This document shows, piece after piece, positions 17,163 through 26,183 of a stretch of 64,000 nt of DNA. The notes under the pieces were generated by a model. That model was not told the origin of the DNA, did not search any database, and was given only the letters and a program-made list of their open reading frames with translations. Where the stretch lies: the NCBI GenBank assembly GCA_944385435.1, contig CALWXG010000001.1:1-64000 (forward strand). The letters run 5' to 3'. Both the position numbers and the translations under genes were made by a program. This DNA is from an uncultured Oscillospiraceae bacterium (GTDB lineage Bacteria > Bacillota > Clostridia > Oscillospirales > Oscillospiraceae). Within the stretch, counting starts at the first letter, position 1; every line of letters starts with the position of its first letter.

Positions 17163-18101
17163 TTGAAAGAACAGACTTTGATTCAGAATATCCTCTCCCA
17201 GGTGCAGAAGGCCGTGCTGGGCAAGGGCCCTGTGCTGGCCAAAGTGCTGGTGGCCATTCTGGCCCGGGGCCATGTCCTGCTGGAGGACATCCCGGGCGTG
17301 GGCAAGACCACCCTGGCCCTGGCCTTTTCCAAGGCCCTGGGCCTGCGCTATCAGAGAGTCCAGTTCACCCCCGACGTGATGCCCTCCGACCTGACCGGGT
17401 TCTCCCTGTACAACCGGGAGACCCGTGCGTTTGAATACCGCCCCGGCGCGCTGATGTGCAACCTGTTCCTGGCCGATGAGCTCAACCGGGCCACCAGCCG
17501 CACCCAGTCCGCCCTGCTGGAGGCCATGGAGGAGGGGCAGGTGACGGTGGACGGCGTGTCCCGGCCCATCGCCCAGCCCTTCATCGTCATCGCCACCCAG
17601 AACCCGGTGGGCGCCGCCGGCACCCAACCCCTGCCCGACTCCCAGCTGGACCGGTTTGCCGTGCGGCTGACCCTGGGCTATCCCTCCCGCCAGGCGGAGA
17701 CCGTCATGATCCGGGAGCATCAGCTGGGCAACCCTCTGGACCAGGTGGAGCAGGCGGCGGACCACGCCGCCCTGGAGCAACTGCGCCGGGCAGCGGACCA
17801 GGTCTATCTGTCCGATGAAGTGCTGGAATACCTGCTCTCCCTCATCAGCGCCACCCGCCGGGACGCCATGATCCTGCAGGGCGCCAGTCCCCGGGCCTCC
17901 CTGGCCCTGGCCTGCGTCAGCCGGGCGCTGGCCCTGGCCTCCGGCCGGGACTATGTCATCCCGGAGGATGTTCGGGCCATGTTTTCCGACGTCATTGCCC
18001 ACCGGCTGATTCTGGCGCCCAAGGCTGGCGCCACGGAGCAGGCCAGGACGGAGCTGCTCAACCAGCTGGTGCGCAGCGTCCGGGCGCCCAGGCTGCATTA
18101 G
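17163..18101 (+). CDS. MoxR family AAA+ ATPase
   Basis: 312 residues, TTG start with AGGAG upstream. Walker A is DIPGVGKTT, preceded by VLLED; the MoxR motif VQFTPDVMPSDLTGF and Walker B LFLADELNRA, sensor ATQNPVG and the C-terminal lid SPRASLALA are all present. MoxR ATPases act as chaperones that help insert cofactors or assemble complexes, usually with VWA or DUF58 partners. Here the next two genes are DUF58 and a transglutaminase-core membrane protein, the common three-gene cluster. Confidence 0.95.
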   Translation: MKEQTLIQNILSQVQKAVLGKGPVLAKVLVAILARGHVLLEDIPGVGKTTLALAFSKALGLRYQRVQFTPDVMPSDLTGFSLYNRETRAFEYRPGALMCNLFLADELNRATSRTQSALLEAMEEGQVTVDGVSRPIAQPFIVIATQNPVGAAGTQPLPDSQLDRFAVRLTLGYPSRQAETVMIREHQLGNPLDQVEQAADHAALEQLRRAADQVYLSDEVLEYLLSLISATRRDAMILQGASPRASLALACVSRALALASGRDYVIPEDVRAMFSDVIAHRLILAPKAGATEQARTELLNQLVRSVRAPRLH

Positions 18102-18103
18102 CC

Positions 18104-19096
18104 ATGGCCGGCCGGCGCGTTGTATACGGGGCGGCCCTGCTGGCCGCCCTGGCCTTTCAGATCTTCTATGACGGCTACCTGGCCCAATATCTGCTGTTCT
18201 GCGTCATCGCCCTGCCCCTGCTCTCCCTGCTGCTCTCCCTGCCGGGGGCGCTGCGGCTGCGGCTGCACCTGCAGCCCTCCGCCCCCCAGCTGACCGCGGG
18301 CCAGAAGGGGGAGTGGACGATATCCGCCCGGGAAACCGGCCTTCTCCCCGTGGCCCGGCTCACTGTGCGCCTCACCTTCCGCAACACCCTGACCGGGGCG
18401 GCAAGCAGCCAGCGGCTGCGCGTCACCGGTCTGGCCGGAGGCCAGAGGCGGGTCTTTCCCCTGGACGGCAGCCACTGCGGCGCGCTGACCTGCCAGGTCA
18501 GCCGTGCCAGGGCTTTGGATCTGCTGGGCCTGTTCGCCTTCCCGCTGCCTCTGCCCCCCGCGGCGCGGGCACTGGTTCTTCCGGAGCCCGCCCCCATGGA
18601 AGAGGTGGCGGACCTGGAGCCGCTGCTGGCCCAGGCCGGCTCCCGTCCTGGCCGGGGGCAGCAGCTGGAGGACTATGAGCTGCGGGATTACCGCCCCGGG
18701 GACTCCCCCCGTGCCGTTCACTGGAAGATGAGCGCCAAACACGATGAGCTGGTGGTGCGGGAGCACCTGAAGGGCATCCTGCCCCAGCTGGTGCTGGCCT
18801 TTGACCTGTACGGCACGCCGGAGCGTCTGGACCGGGTGCTGGCCAGGCTGTGGACCGCCTCCTCCTGTCTGATCTCCCGGGGGCTGCCCCACACCATCTC
18901 CTGGACGGACGCAGACGGCCGGCCCCAGGCCGAGCCGGTCTTTTCCCGGGATCATCTGCTGCGGTGCATGGTCCGCATCTTTTCCCGTCAGGCTCCCGCC
19001 GCAAATCCCCGCCCGTCCGGACCGGCGCCGGACACTCCGGGGCATTCCGACACCCTGATCTACCGCATCCGCGCCGGAGAGGGGGAGACGACATGA
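18104..19096 (+). CDS. DUF58 domain protein
   Basis: 330 residues. Two hydrophobic segments near residues 6-50 anchor it, followed by a beta-rich domain and the DUF58 signature DYELRDYRPGDSPRAVHWKMSAKHDELVVREH, where the DUF58 consensus is RxYxxGDxxRxIxWxxSA. It likely forms a MIDAS-less VWA-related partner for the MoxR ATPase encoded 2 bp upstream. Its stop overlaps the start of the transglutaminase gene (ATGA). Function is unknown beyond this association. Confidence 0.92.
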   Translation: MAGRRVVYGAALLAALAFQIFYDGYLAQYLLFCVIALPLLSLLLSLPGALRLRLHLQPSAPQLTAGQKGEWTISARETGLLPVARLTVRLTFRNTLTGAASSQRLRVTGLAGGQRRVFPLDGSHCGALTCQVSRARALDLLGLFAFPLPLPPAARALVLPEPAPMEEVADLEPLLAQAGSRPGRGQQLEDYELRDYRPGDSPRAVHWKMSAKHDELVVREHLKGILPQLVLAFDLYGTPERLDRVLARLWTASSCLISRGLPHTISWTDADGRPQAEPVFSRDHLLRCMVRIFSRQAPAANPRPSGPAPDTPGHSDTLIYRIRAGEGETT

Positions 19097-21453
19097 CCCG
19101 ACGCAGTTCCGCCCGGCCTGCGGCGGTACGGTATCTGGCGGACGGTGTCCTTCTCCTGGCGCTGCTGTGCGCCCTGGCCCTGTTCTGCCTGAACACCTAC
19201 CTGAGCCCCTTCTACTATGAGAACCTCATCCTGGTCTCCTACCAGCCCCCCGGGGCCATGTCCCCAGTCCCTCTGATGCCCTCCCTGGCCCTGTGTCTGG
19301 GCGCGGGACTGGCCAGCCTGCTGGTGTGGTCCCTGCCCCGGCTGCGGTGGCTGGCCGCCCTGCTGCTGACACTGGCGGCGGGGGCGGTGATCTGGCTGAA
19401 CTGGCGCACCCTGGCCTGCGGCGCCCTGTTCCTGTGGGAACGGCTGTCCATCCTGTTCACCGACGCCACCGGCTTCCCCGGCTATTTCCACTCCGCCCAG
19501 GCGCTGTCCGCCCTTCTGCCCCCCAACCAGCTCTACCGTCTCACCGACGCCCAGGTGCAGGCCCTTCTGGCCGCCGCGGGCGCCCTCTATGCCCTGCCTC
19601 TGGGCTGGGCGGCGGTGCGGGTGCGCTCCTTCTGGCTCACCTTCGTCCTCACCCTGCCCTGGCTCCTCCCCGCCTTCCTGGCGGAGATTCCCATGGACTG
19701 GCCCGCCCTCATGGCGGTGTGCGCCTGCTGGGCCGCCCTGCTCCTGTCCGGCCTGGCCGCCCGGGGCAATCCCGCAGGCGGGGCCAGAGTCACCCTGCTG
19801 TCCCTGCCCCTCTGCCTGGGGATACTCGTCTGCCTCACCCTGCTCTTCCCCCGGGAAGGCTATGTCCAGCCCGGCTGGGCCGCCCAGCTGCGGGACGAAC
19901 TGCTGAGCCTGGACTGGTTTGAGGGGAACGGCCCGGGCGCCGGCGATCCGGCCGGCCCATCCGGCGCAGGGACAATGGGGGCCCTGGCCCCACCGGACAG
20001 CGAGGATCTGTCCGCCGCCGGACCCCGGCGGTACACCGGCCAGGCGGTGATGGAGGTGACGGGCACCCGCCCCGGCACGGTGTATCTGCGGGGATCGGTG
20101 TACCAGGACTACACCGGCTTCTCCTGGAACCTGGCCGCCATCACCCTACCCAGCTCTCTGAGCTCAACCTTTTATTCCTGGAACGACGCCCTGCTGGCAG
20201 TGGGCACCCACACCCTGACCGTCACCTACCAGAGCTCCGGCTCCATCGCCTATGTCCCCTACCAGTCCACCCATCTGCTGGACTCCCCCATCTCCCCCTT
20301 CACCACCGCCTCCACCCTGTTTTACCCCAGCACGCTGTCCGGCTACACCGTCCGCTACCTGCCCCTGGAGGGGGAGCCCGCCCCCTTTGACGCGGCCAGC
20401 CCCCTGGGGGCCAGCGGCTATCGGGAGTACCTGGAGGATTACGCGCTGAGTCAGGCCGGAGAGCAGTACCTCTCCCTCTTCGCCGGGGACGACGGGCAGC
20501 AAGGCGAGCTGGCTGCCGCCCTCCGCCAATGGTATTCCCAGGCCGTGGCCGAGTTGGAGGAGAGCGGCGAGCCCATGGCCGGGGGATATACCGGCCCCTA
20601 TGCCCAGGAGTTGAACAGCGCCGCCCTGGTCGCCCAGCTGCTGGAGCGCAGCGCGGAGTATGACCTGAACACCCCCGTCACCCCGGAGGGGGAGGACTTC
20701 GTCCTCTACTTTCTGGAGGAGAGCCGCCGGGGCTACTGCGTCCACTTCGCCAGCGCCGCCGCCCTGCTGCTGCGGCTGCAGGGCATCCCCGCCCGGTACG
20801 TCACCGGCTACACCGCCGACATCCCGGAGGGGGGCGGCACCGACACGGTGCGGGACTGGAACGCCCACGCCTGGGTGGAGGTCTTCCTGGACGGCTACGG
20901 CTGGTACCCGGTGGAGGTCACCCCCGCCGCCCGGCAGGCGGACGACCCGGAACACACCCCGGCTCCCAGCGTCCAGCCCTCCCGGCCGCCCCAGGCCAGT
21001 CAGGCCCCGGAGGCCACCCCCCAGCCGGGGGATGAGCCCGCCCCGGAGGAGAACACCAGCGGCCCGCCCCTGGCCTGGCTGCTGCTCCTGCTCCCCCTGG
21101 TCCTTGCCTTCACCGCTCCGGAGTGGCTGCCCCGGCTGCTCACCCGCCTGGTGCAGGTCTGGTGGCACCGGCTGCTGGCCCGCAAAGGCCGCAATGCCGC
21201 CGCCCTGGCCCTGTACCGCCGTTTTGCCTCCCTGGAGCGTCACGGCGGCAAGACCCCGCCCCGGGCGAAGGAGCTGGCGGAGCGGGCCCGCTTCAGCCAG
21301 CACACCCTCACCGGGGAAGAGGTGGCGGAGCTGCTCTCCCTGCTGGCTGCGCAGACCGCCGGCCTTGGCCGGGCACTGCCCCTGCCCCGGCGCAAATGGC
21401 TGTCGCTGTTCCTCACCGCCCTGGGCTGCCCGCCCCCTGACATTCCAACCTGA
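19093..21453 (+). CDS. Membrane transglutaminase-like protein (TgpA type)
   Basis: 786 residues. Several N-terminal transmembrane segments (about residues 17-270) are followed by an extracellular region, a transglutaminase core, one more membrane segment around 660-680 and a cytoplasmic DUF4129-like tail. In the core, Cys549 (GYCVHFASAAALLLR) and His592 (NAHAWVEV) are the catalytic pair; the third position in YPVEVTP is Glu608 where Asp is more usual. The enzyme class cross-links or cleaves at glutamine/peptide bonds outside the membrane. It ends the MoxR-DUF58-TgpA operon. Pro/Ala-rich linker at about 615-660. Confidence 0.92.
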   Translation: MTRRSSARPAAVRYLADGVLLLALLCALALFCLNTYLSPFYYENLILVSYQPPGAMSPVPLMPSLALCLGAGLASLLVWSLPRLRWLAALLLTLAAGAVIWLNWRTLACGALFLWERLSILFTDATGFPGYFHSAQALSALLPPNQLYRLTDAQVQALLAAAGALYALPLGWAAVRVRSFWLTFVLTLPWLLPAFLAEIPMDWPALMAVCACWAALLLSGLAARGNPAGGARVTLLSLPLCLGILVCLTLLFPREGYVQPGWAAQLRDELLSLDWFEGNGPGAGDPAGPSGAGTMGALAPPDSEDLSAAGPRRYTGQAVMEVTGTRPGTVYLRGSVYQDYTGFSWNLAAITLPSSLSSTFYSWNDALLAVGTHTLTVTYQSSGSIAYVPYQSTHLLDSPISPFTTASTLFYPSTLSGYTVRYLPLEGEPAPFDAASPLGASGYREYLEDYALSQAGEQYLSLFAGDDGQQGELAAALRQWYSQAVAELEESGEPMAGGYTGPYAQELNSAALVAQLLERSAEYDLNTPVTPEGEDFVLYFLEESRRGYCVHFASAAALLLRLQGIPARYVTGYTADIPEGGGTDTVRDWNAHAWVEVFLDGYGWYPVEVTPAARQADDPEHTPAPSVQPSRPPQASQAPEATPQPGDEPAPEENTSGPPLAWLLLLLPLVLAFTAPEWLPRLLTRLVQVWWHRLLARKGRNAAALALYRRFASLERHGGKTPPRAKELAERARFSQHTLTGEEVAELLSLLAAQTAGLGRALPLPRRKWLSLFLTALGCPPPDIPT

Positions 21454-21470
21454 GAGAGGAGAACTGCACC

Positions 21471-21968
21471 ATGTTTCCATCCATGCGCCGCGCCCGGCAG
21501 GCCCTGCCGCCGGAAGAGTGTGACGAGATCCTGCGCCGGGGCACCTCCGGCGTGCTGGCCCTGTCCGGGGCGGACGGCTACCCCTACGCCCTGCCCATCA
21601 GCTATGTGTACGACGGGACGCAGATCTACTTCCACTGCGCCGGAACCGGCCACAAGCTGGACGCCATTGCCCGCAACCCCAAGGTCTCCTTCTGCGTCAT
21701 CGGCCAGGACCTGGTCGCCCCCCTGGAGTACACCACCCATTACCGCAGCGTCATTGCCTTCGGGCGGATGACGCTGGTGGAGGACACCGGGGAAAAGCGC
21801 TCCGCCCTGGAACAGCTGGGGGTGAAATACGCCCCCATAGACAGCGCCCGGAACCGGGCCGCCTATATTGAGAAAGATTGGGACGGGGTGCAGGTGCTGA
21901 AGCTCACCATCGAGCATCTCACCGGCAAGGAGTGCATGGCGCTGACCCGGCAGCGGGACCAGAGCTGA
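21471..21968 (+). CDS. Pyridoxamine 5'-phosphate oxidase-like (NimA-like) flavoprotein
   Basis: 165 residues. The split-barrel FMN-binding fold of the PNPOx-like family: GTSGVLALSGADGYPYALPISYVYDGTQIYFHCAGTGHKLDAI contains the typical PYxxPxxYxxxxxxxYFH pattern, followed by NPKVSFCVIG and YRSVIAFGRM. Relatives include 5-nitroimidazole reductase NimA and general FMN-dependent reductases. Substrate unknown. The gene has an AGAGAGGAG site and sits 17 bp after the transglutaminase gene, with a terminator after it. Confidence 0.88.
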   Translation: MFPSMRRARQALPPEECDEILRRGTSGVLALSGADGYPYALPISYVYDGTQIYFHCAGTGHKLDAIARNPKVSFCVIGQDLVAPLEYTTHYRSVIAFGRMTLVEDTGEKRSALEQLGVKYAPIDSARNRAAYIEKDWDGVQVLKLTIEHLTGKECMALTRQRDQS

Positions 21969-21981
21969 AACAACCCTGCAA

Positions 21982-22015
21982 CCGGGGCGGGCCGCCTGGC
22001 CCGCCCCGGTTTTTA
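21982..22015 (+). terminator. Intrinsic terminator
   Basis: CCGGGGCGGGCC / GGCCCGCCCCGG hairpin followed by five T. Confidence 0.9.
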
Positions 22016-22027
22016 TCCTCCTCCGGC

Positions 22028-22056
22028 TTGCCAATCGGGCGGCAAACAGGTACAAT
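22028..22056 (+). promoter_or_regulatory. Promoter of OmpR-type two-component operon
   Basis: TTGCCA (22028-22033), 17-bp spacer, TACAAT (22051-22056). Confidence 0.7.
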
Positions 22057-22101
22057 GGAGAAAAATCATCCCGGCGGGACCGGGGAGAGGAGGAACCGGG
22101 C

Positions 22102-22794
22102 GTGCGTATCCTGGTGGTGGAGGACGAGCGGGATCTGAACCTGCTGCTCCAGAAAGTGCTGAAGAAGGCCGGCTATACCGTGGACGGCTGCTACGACGGA
22201 GAGGAGGCCCAGCTGCATCTGCTGGGGGCGGAGTATGACGCCATCCTGCTGGACGTGATGATGCCCAAAAAGGACGGCTACACCCTCATCCGGGAGCTGC
22301 GGGACCAGGGAGTGGACACCCCGGTGCTCTTCCTCACCGCCCGGGACAGCGTGTCCGACCGGGTGAAGGGGCTGGATCTGGGGGCGGACGACTACCTCAT
22401 CAAGCCCTTTGACTTTGACGAGCTGCTGGCCCGCATCCGCGCCATGACCCGCAAGCACGCCGGGCAGCGCACCAACCTGTTCTCCGCCGGGGACCTGGTG
22501 CTGGACGCCCAGCAGCGGAAGGTCACCCGGGGCGGGCAGGAGATCGCCCTGCTGCCCAAGGAGTTCTCCATCCTGGAGTATCTGCTGCGCAACAAGGAGA
22601 AGGTGCTCTCCCGGGAGCAGATTGAAAACCGCATCTGGAACTATGAATTCTCCGGGAGCTCCAACAACGTGGACGGCTATCTGAGCCGGCTGCGGAAAAA
22701 GATCGACGAGGGCAGGGACGTGCGCCTGATCCACACCGTGAAGGGGGTGGGCTGGGTGATCCGGGAGCCGGCCCGGGAGGGAGGCGCGCCGTGA
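22102..22794 (+). CDS. OmpR/PhoB family response regulator
   Basis: 230 residues, GTG start with GAGAGGAGGA upstream. Receiver domain with acidic pocket VVEDERD (6-12), phosphoacceptor Asp51 (AILLDVMMPKKDG) and FLTARDS; the C-terminal winged helix contains LLPKEFSILEYLLRNKEKVLSREQIENRIW and VDGYLSRLRKKI. It acts with the histidine kinase whose start overlaps its stop (GTGA). A direct repeat in front of the PepSY lipoprotein gene downstream is its likely target. Confidence 0.95.
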   Translation: MRILVVEDERDLNLLLQKVLKKAGYTVDGCYDGEEAQLHLLGAEYDAILLDVMMPKKDGYTLIRELRDQGVDTPVLFLTARDSVSDRVKGLDLGADDYLIKPFDFDELLARIRAMTRKHAGQRTNLFSAGDLVLDAQQRKVTRGGQEIALLPKEFSILEYLLRNKEKVLSREQIENRIWNYEFSGSSNNVDGYLSRLRKKIDEGRDVRLIHTVKGVGWVIREPAREGGAP

Positions 22795-24137
22795 GGCATC
22801 CCAGTGTAAAGGTCCGGATCACCATCTGGTACACCCTGCTCATGATTCTCATGGCGGCGCTGCTCATGGGCTTTCTCTTCCTGGTGAGCGGCTCGGTGTC
22901 CACCCAGACCGCCATGGACCAGCTGGACCAGACCGTCCGGGACAACCTGAGCTGTGTGGGCATGGCGGAGAACACCCTCCAGCTGGACGAGAATTTCCGC
23001 TTCTACGACAACGGCGTGTACACCCTGGTGTACAGCCAGGGCGAATCCCTGCTGGCCGGCCAGATCCCTGTGGGCTTCACCGCCGACGAGCCCTTCCGGA
23101 ACGGTCTGACCCGGCCAGTGGACGCCGGAGGCACCCGGTATTACGTGCTGGACTTCTGGCTCCCGCTGGACTGGGAGAGCGGAGTATGGGTACGGGGATT
23201 GCTGGAGGCCCCGGAAAATCCCAAGGTGCTCACCAATTTCATGGCCATCGCCCTGATCATTCTGCCGGTCTTCATCCTGTTCTCCGCCCTGGGCGGATAC
23301 CTCATCGCCCGGCGGGCCTTCCGGCCCCTGGATCAGATCACCTCCACCGCGGCCGCCATCAACGAGGCCGCCGACCTGTCCCGGCGGGTGGACGTGCCGC
23401 CGGGGAACAACGAGTTCGCCCGGCTGGCCAGCACCTTCAACCAGATGTTCGCCCGGCTGGAGCGGTCCTTTGAGGCGGAACAGCAGTTCACCGCCGACGC
23501 CTCCCATGAACTGCGCACCCCGGTGGCCGTCATCAAAAGCGCCTGTGAATACGCGGAGAAATACGGCGACACCCCGGAGGAACAGCGGGAGACCCTGGCC
23601 ATGATCCACCGGCAGGCGGACAAGATGTCCGCCCTCATCGGCCAGCTGCTGTCCATCACCCGGCTGGACCAGGGCACGGACACCTCCCACTGGGAGACGC
23701 TGGACCTGTCCGCCTGGGCGCGGGAGGTGTGCGGCGAGCAGCCCTGCTCCCCCCAACGGCTGATCTGCCGGATCCAGCCGGATCTCACCTGCCGGGGCGA
23801 CCGGGCCCTGCTCACCCGTCTGCTGCAGAACCTCATTGACAACGCCTTCAAATACGGCAAGCCGGAGGGCCATGTCTGGGTCACCCTGTCCCGGTCCGGG
23901 AACGAACTGCTGCTGAGCGTGAAGGATGACGGCATCGGCATCCCCGCCCAGCTCCAGGACAAGGTGTGGCAGCGGTTTTTCCAGGCAGATCCCTCCCGCA
24001 GCGAAGCGGGAGGCGCCGGCCTGGGCCTGGCCATGGTGGCGCAGATCGCCCGGGTCCACGGCGGCTTCATGAGCCTGGAGAGCAGCCCCGGCCTGGGCAG
24101 CACCTTCACCCTCCACCTGCCCGCGCACGCCCCCTGA
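22791..24137 (+). CDS. Sensor histidine kinase (HAMP, HisKA, HATPase_c)
   Basis: 448 residues. One transmembrane segment at about 11-34, an extracytoplasmic sensor region (35-148), a second segment (149-172), then HAMP, the dimerisation helix with phosphorylated His239 (DASHELRTPVAVIKS), and an ATPase domain with N box NLIDNAFKYGK, G1 DDGIGIP and G2 GGAGLGLAM. It phosphorylates the OmpR-type regulator encoded just upstream, with which it overlaps by four bases. The signal is unknown; the association with a PepSY lipoprotein suggests cell-envelope or metal stress. Confidence 0.95.
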   Translation: MRHPSVKVRITIWYTLLMILMAALLMGFLFLVSGSVSTQTAMDQLDQTVRDNLSCVGMAENTLQLDENFRFYDNGVYTLVYSQGESLLAGQIPVGFTADEPFRNGLTRPVDAGGTRYYVLDFWLPLDWESGVWVRGLLEAPENPKVLTNFMAIALIILPVFILFSALGGYLIARRAFRPLDQITSTAAAINEAADLSRRVDVPPGNNEFARLASTFNQMFARLERSFEAEQQFTADASHELRTPVAVIKSACEYAEKYGDTPEEQRETLAMIHRQADKMSALIGQLLSITRLDQGTDTSHWETLDLSAWAREVCGEQPCSPQRLICRIQPDLTCRGDRALLTRLLQNLIDNAFKYGKPEGHVWVTLSRSGNELLLSVKDDGIGIPAQLQDKVWQRFFQADPSRSEAGGAGLGLAMVAQIARVHGGFMSLESSPGLGSTFTLHLPAHAP

Positions 24138-24149
24138 ACCCCGTTTTCC

Positions 24150-24180
24150 CGCGCCGCCGGCTCCGGCGGCGCGGCTTTTT
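24150..24180 (+). terminator. Intrinsic terminator after sensor kinase
   Basis: CGCGCCGCCGG / CCGGCGGCGCG hairpin followed by CTTTTT. Confidence 0.9.
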
Positions 24181-24217
24181 CCGGCCTGCGGAAAAATTTT
24201 CTGAAATCCGTTCCACT

Positions 24218-24249
24218 TTCATGTTCCTTTCATGTTGCCCTGGTAGCAT
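24218..24249 (+). promoter_or_regulatory. Predicted response-regulator box and -10 of PepSY lipoprotein gene
   Basis: Two identical heptamers TTCATGT at 24218-24224 and 24229-24235, spaced 11 bp centre to centre as in PhoB/OmpR boxes, stand where a -35 element would be; TAGCAT at 24244-24249 serves as -10. It suggests activation by the response regulator encoded just upstream. Confidence 0.6.
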
Positions 24250-24286
24250 AGAGCCAACAAGAAGAACAGAAAGGAGCGACCCTCTC

Positions 24287-25600
24287 ATGAAAAAGACATG
24301 GAAAACCCTCGGCGCCGTGAGCTGCGCCGCCCTGCTCACCCTCTCCCTGGCCGCCTGCGGCCAGACCACCAGCCAGGCCGACTACATCGGCCTGGACGCC
24401 GCCAAGGCCATCGCCCTGGAGGACGCCGGCGTGACGCAGTCCGCCGCCGTCTTCTCCACCACCGGCCTGGACCGGCGCAACGGCACGGACTTCTACGCCG
24501 TGGACTTCACCGCCGGCGGCCAGAGCTATGAGTATGACATCGACGCCCTCACCGGCACCATCATCACCGGCCCCGCCGCCCCGGGTTCCGCCGCCCCTCA
24601 GGCCAGTCCGCTCCCCTCCCAGGGCACAGACCAGGACGGCATCACCGCCGACCGGGCCAGGGAGATTGCCCTGGACCATGCGGGGCTCACCGCCGCTCAG
24701 GTCACCTTCGTCCGGGCCCAGCTGGAGCGGGACGACGGGCGCCAGGTCTACGACGTGGAATTCTACGATCCCAGCAGCTACACCGAATACGACTACGAGA
24801 TCGACGCCTCCTCCGGGGCCATCCTCTCCTACGACCGGGATGCGGAGCACTACACGCCCCCCGCCTCCGCCGCTCCCTCCGGTTCCGGCACCAGTTCCGG
24901 CACCATCACCGCCGACCGGGCCAAGGAGATCGCCCTGGACCACGCGGGGCTCACCGCCGCTCAGGTCACCTTCGTCCGGGCACAGCTGGAGCGGGACGAC
25001 GGGCGCCAGGTCTACGACGTGGAGTTCTACAATGCCGGCGACTACACTGAGTATGATTATGAAATCGACGCCTCCTCCGGCGCCATTCTCTCCTATGACC
25101 GGGATGCGGAGCACTACACTCCTCCCGCCTCCCCCTCTCCCTCCGGCTCCGGCACCATCACCGCTGACCGGGCCAAGGAGATCGCCCTGAACCACGCGGG
25201 GCTCACCGCCGGTCAGGTCACCTTTGTGAAGAGCAAGCTGGACTGGGACGACGGGCGGCAGGTCTACGACGTGGAGTTCTACGACAGCAGCTACACCGAA
25301 TACGACTACGAGATCGACGCCTCCTCCGGAAGCATTCTCTCCTACGATTTTGACGCAGAAGGATATGACCGTCCCGCCGCCGGCACAACCACCATCTCCG
25401 CCGACCAGGCCAAGCAGATCGCTCTAGACCGCGTCCCCGGGGCCACAATGAACGACATCTATGAGTTCGAGCTGGACCGGGATGACGGCCGTCTGGAGTA
25501 TGAGGGCACCATCTACTACAACGGCATGGAGTATGAATTCACCATTGACGGCTACTCTGGGGCCATCCGGGAATGGGAAGCCGAGCCCTACGGCCGCTGA
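24287..25600 (+). CDS. Lipoprotein with five PepSY domains
   Basis: 437 residues. A signal peptide with lipobox LAAC (Cys24) anchors it. The rest is a chain of five PepSY-type units, each about 75-88 residues, with the pattern TADRAKEIALDHAGL, QVTFVRAQLERDDGRQVYDVEF, YTEYDYEIDASSGAILSYD. Units two to four (24641-25392) are nearly identical to each other in DNA as well as protein, while the first and last are diverged. Ser/Pro/Gly-rich linkers separate them. PepSY domains bind peptides or inhibit proteases at the cell surface and often lie beside two-component systems, as here. Confidence 0.93.
   Translation: MKKTWKTLGAVSCAALLTLSLAACGQTTSQADYIGLDAAKAIALEDAGVTQSAAVFSTTGLDRRNGTDFYAVDFTAGGQSYEYDIDALTGTIITGPAAPGSAAPQASPLPSQGTDQDGITADRAREIALDHAGLTAAQVTFVRAQLERDDGRQVYDVEFYDPSSYTEYDYEIDASSGAILSYDRDAEHYTPPASAAPSGSGTSSGTITADRAKEIALDHAGLTAAQVTFVRAQLERDDGRQVYDVEFYNAGDYTEYDYEIDASSGAILSYDRDAEHYTPPASPSPSGSGTITADRAKEIALNHAGLTAGQVTFVKSKLDWDDGRQVYDVEFYDSSYTEYDYEIDASSGSILSYDFDAEGYDRPAAGTTTISADQAKQIALDRVPGATMNDIYEFELDRDDGRLEYEGTIYYNGMEYEFTIDGYSGAIREWEAEPYGR
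24641..25392 (+). repeat. Three tandem PepSY-coding repeats
   Basis: In-frame units start at 24641, 24905 and 25157 (lengths 264, 252 and 236). Units one and two share long identical stretches, showing recent duplication or gene conversion; copy number may vary between strains. Confidence 0.85.
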
Positions 25601-25620
25601 ACAGGAAGGTGTTGGTTGAA

Positions 25621-25998
25621 ATGAATCTGTTCCGAAAACCTCTGTTCCATCTGGATCCGGAAAACAGCAGGGCTTCCCGCCTGTCCATTGCCGGCGGCGC
25701 TTTGAAACTGCTCTCCCTGCTGATGCTGGCCGCTGCAGTTCTGGGCACCCTGGCCCTGTTGGCGGCCGTGATCCAGCTGACCGTCTCCGCCGGCTTCGCT
25801 ATGGCTTTGCACCTGCTGTTGGACGAACTGGAGGAGCTGCCCGCACTTCTCTTCCTGCTGTGGGTGTTCTTTGCAGCCTGCTGGTTTGCCGCCGGCGTTC
25901 TCCATGCCAAGTCCGGTTTGCTCTCCCAGGCAGGCCGGCCAAAGGAACCGGCGGCCCGGCCCGTCTCTCCTCCCGCCCCCCGGGACGGCTCACTTTAA
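25621..25998 (+). CDS. Hypothetical two-helix membrane protein
   Basis: 125 residues with no family I recognise. It has two hydrophobic segments, at about 29-54 and 69-93, a charged loop (LLDELEELP) between them and a short Pro/Arg-rich tail. The ATG at 25621 lies about 11 bases after AGGAAGG; a GTG or TTG slightly upstream is too close to that site. It follows the PepSY gene by 20 bp, so it is probably part of the same regulated operon. Confidence 0.6.
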   Translation: MNLFRKPLFHLDPENSRASRLSIAGGALKLLSLLMLAAAVLGTLALLAAVIQLTVSAGFAMALHLLLDELEELPALLFLLWVFFAACWFAAGVLHAKSGLLSQAGRPKEPAARPVSPPAPRDGSL

Positions 25999-26009
25999 TC
26001 TCCTCTCTG

Positions 26010-26039
26010 CGCGCCCCGCTCCAAAGTGAGCGGGGCGCA
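26010..26039 (+). terminator. Likely intrinsic terminator
   Basis: Stem GCGCCCCGCTC / GAGCGGGGCGC followed by a weak T-rich tail (ATTTCGTCGTTTT). Confidence 0.7.
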
Positions 26040-26183
26040 TTTCGTCGTTTTATCCCCCTGGTATGATAAAACTTCATACTTTTTCTTTCCCTCTCCAACC
26101 TCTATACTGAAAGCATCGGAAACATCGCAAATCTGTGGCCCCCCGCGCAGCGCGCGGGAGGAGAGAAGGAGTGATCCAGTTTC

